A stretch of 64,000 nucleotides of DNA from Osedax fenrisi (lineage: Eukaryota > Annelida > Polychaeta > Sabellida > Siboglinidae), in contig OZ025240.1 of the NCBI GenBank assembly GCA_964019155.1, forward strand, positions 18,044,021 through 18,108,020, in the 5' to 3' direction. The translations under genes were made by a program, and so were the position numbers. Positions 63,316 through 64,000 of this stretch are shown in pieces. The notes beneath the pieces were generated by a model. That model had not been told where the DNA came from. It was given only the letters and a program-made list of their open reading frames with translations, and did not search any database. Every line of letters starts with the position of its first letter. Position 1 is the stretch's first letter.

Positions 63316-63957
63316 CACATATGGTTATGCATGTGTTATTATTTAGATATTACAATACTAATAAGAGTAAAGCATACGTTAATAGTTCAATATCAGATGT
63401 ATTGAACATTTCATAAGTTAACACTAAATTAAATACTTTTACATTAATAAATATTGAGAGATGGCATTTTATTAGATTAGCTATTATCTTATAAGTTGTA
63501 TGTAAATATAAATAGTTTTTAATAATTACCTTAATTATATGAGTAGTAAAAGTATATATATACACATTTTTCTAAAACATAACTAGTTTTGAAAATTTAT
63601 ATCTTAAGAAAGTTTAAATATTTAAATATTTTACTTTCAATTTATAAACTAACTAATATAAAGGATATATGATACATATTTAATAAATTATAGTTGAATG
63701 ATTTGTGATAAATATTTCAAAATATATAATTTGTACACTGCATTTAAGTGTATATTAAACAAGTATACTAGAGAACACTTAATATTTAGTGTCATAGTTT
63801 TACAAAACTTTATATTTATTAATCAATCTAAGCTTGATTTATTATTATTGGATTCGAAATGTAGTATAACATTGTAATATTAGTTGTATTTACACAGTCA
63901 TTGAAACTCTATAGATAGAATATATATATGGCACATTTAATATATATATATATATAT
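63316..63957. other. AT-rich sequence, nothing recognised
   Basis: No coding, RNA or repeat feature stands out apart from short (AT)n patches. Confidence 0.5.
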
Positions 63958-63958
63958 A

Positions 63959-64000
63959 CTGGCGCAGATGGGGCTTGAACCCGTTTCCTACTGCATGTGT
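63959..64000 (-). mobile_element. tRNA-like SINE fragment cut by the window edge
   Basis: The - strand reads GCAGTAGGAAACGGGTTCAA then GCCCCATCTGCGCCAG, with a B-box-like GGTTCAAGCCC. It shares GCAGTAGGA.ACGGGTTC with the SINE head at 6697-6770. It could instead be the 3' half of a tRNA gene whose 5' half lies outside the window. Confidence 0.5.

Overview
This is nuclear DNA from a eukaryote, almost certainly an invertebrate animal. It is very AT-rich, full of (AT)n runs, has no operons or prokaryotic signals, carries introns with consensus GT/AG sites and AATAAA signals, and holds animal-type transposons (RTE-like and CR1/L2-like retrotransposons, hAT, Harbinger-like, tRNA-derived SINEs). 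The one gene I can name, mitochondrial ribosomal protein S31 (MRPS31, mS31), is a metazoan mitoribosome component. I cannot name the species.

The core is a tandem array of four units: A 5446-22991, B 22992-33279, C 33280-48019, D 48020-60471. Each unit holds, on the + strand, a copy of an unidentified gene ('gene X', six candidate exons with matching phases, ending in a Ser/Thr-rich exon and AATAAA). Facing it on the - strand is the last coding exon of MRPS31, then an intron stuffed with nested retrotransposons, then the penultimate MRPS31 exon. All three internal junctions (22991/22992, 33279/33280, 48019/48020) are the same junction: MRPS31 intron sequence, equivalent to 60471 and about 10 bp past a splice donor, joined to the last ~95 bp of a CR1/L2-like retrotransposon, equivalent to 5446. 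A single breakage probably made the first duplicate, and unequal exchange then expanded it. Units A and C share insertions and lesions that B and D lack, so an A+B pair was probably copied to give C+D, with later patchy exchange.

Only the rightmost MRPS31 path looks complete: - strand exons 63190-63078, 60631-60482, 60051-59920 and 54899-54769, all in compatible phase. The three duplicated penultimate exons have lost their splice-acceptor AG, and the unit C last exon has stops. Gene X has a different lesion in each copy, so under my model none is fully intact.

Left of the array (1-5445) is AT-rich DNA with a small hAT-type MITE, a 24-bp minisatellite, two coding-like fragments and a degraded CR1/L2-like retrotransposon (about 3847-5535). 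Later insertions mark single units: a 5.4-kb hAT-type element in A, two inverted-repeat elements in C and a decayed hAT with recognisable transposase in D. The right flank (60632-64000) is MRPS31 intron and upstream sequence, with a tRNA-like SINE fragment at the very end.

All homology statements come from reading translations and recalling families. No search was run.
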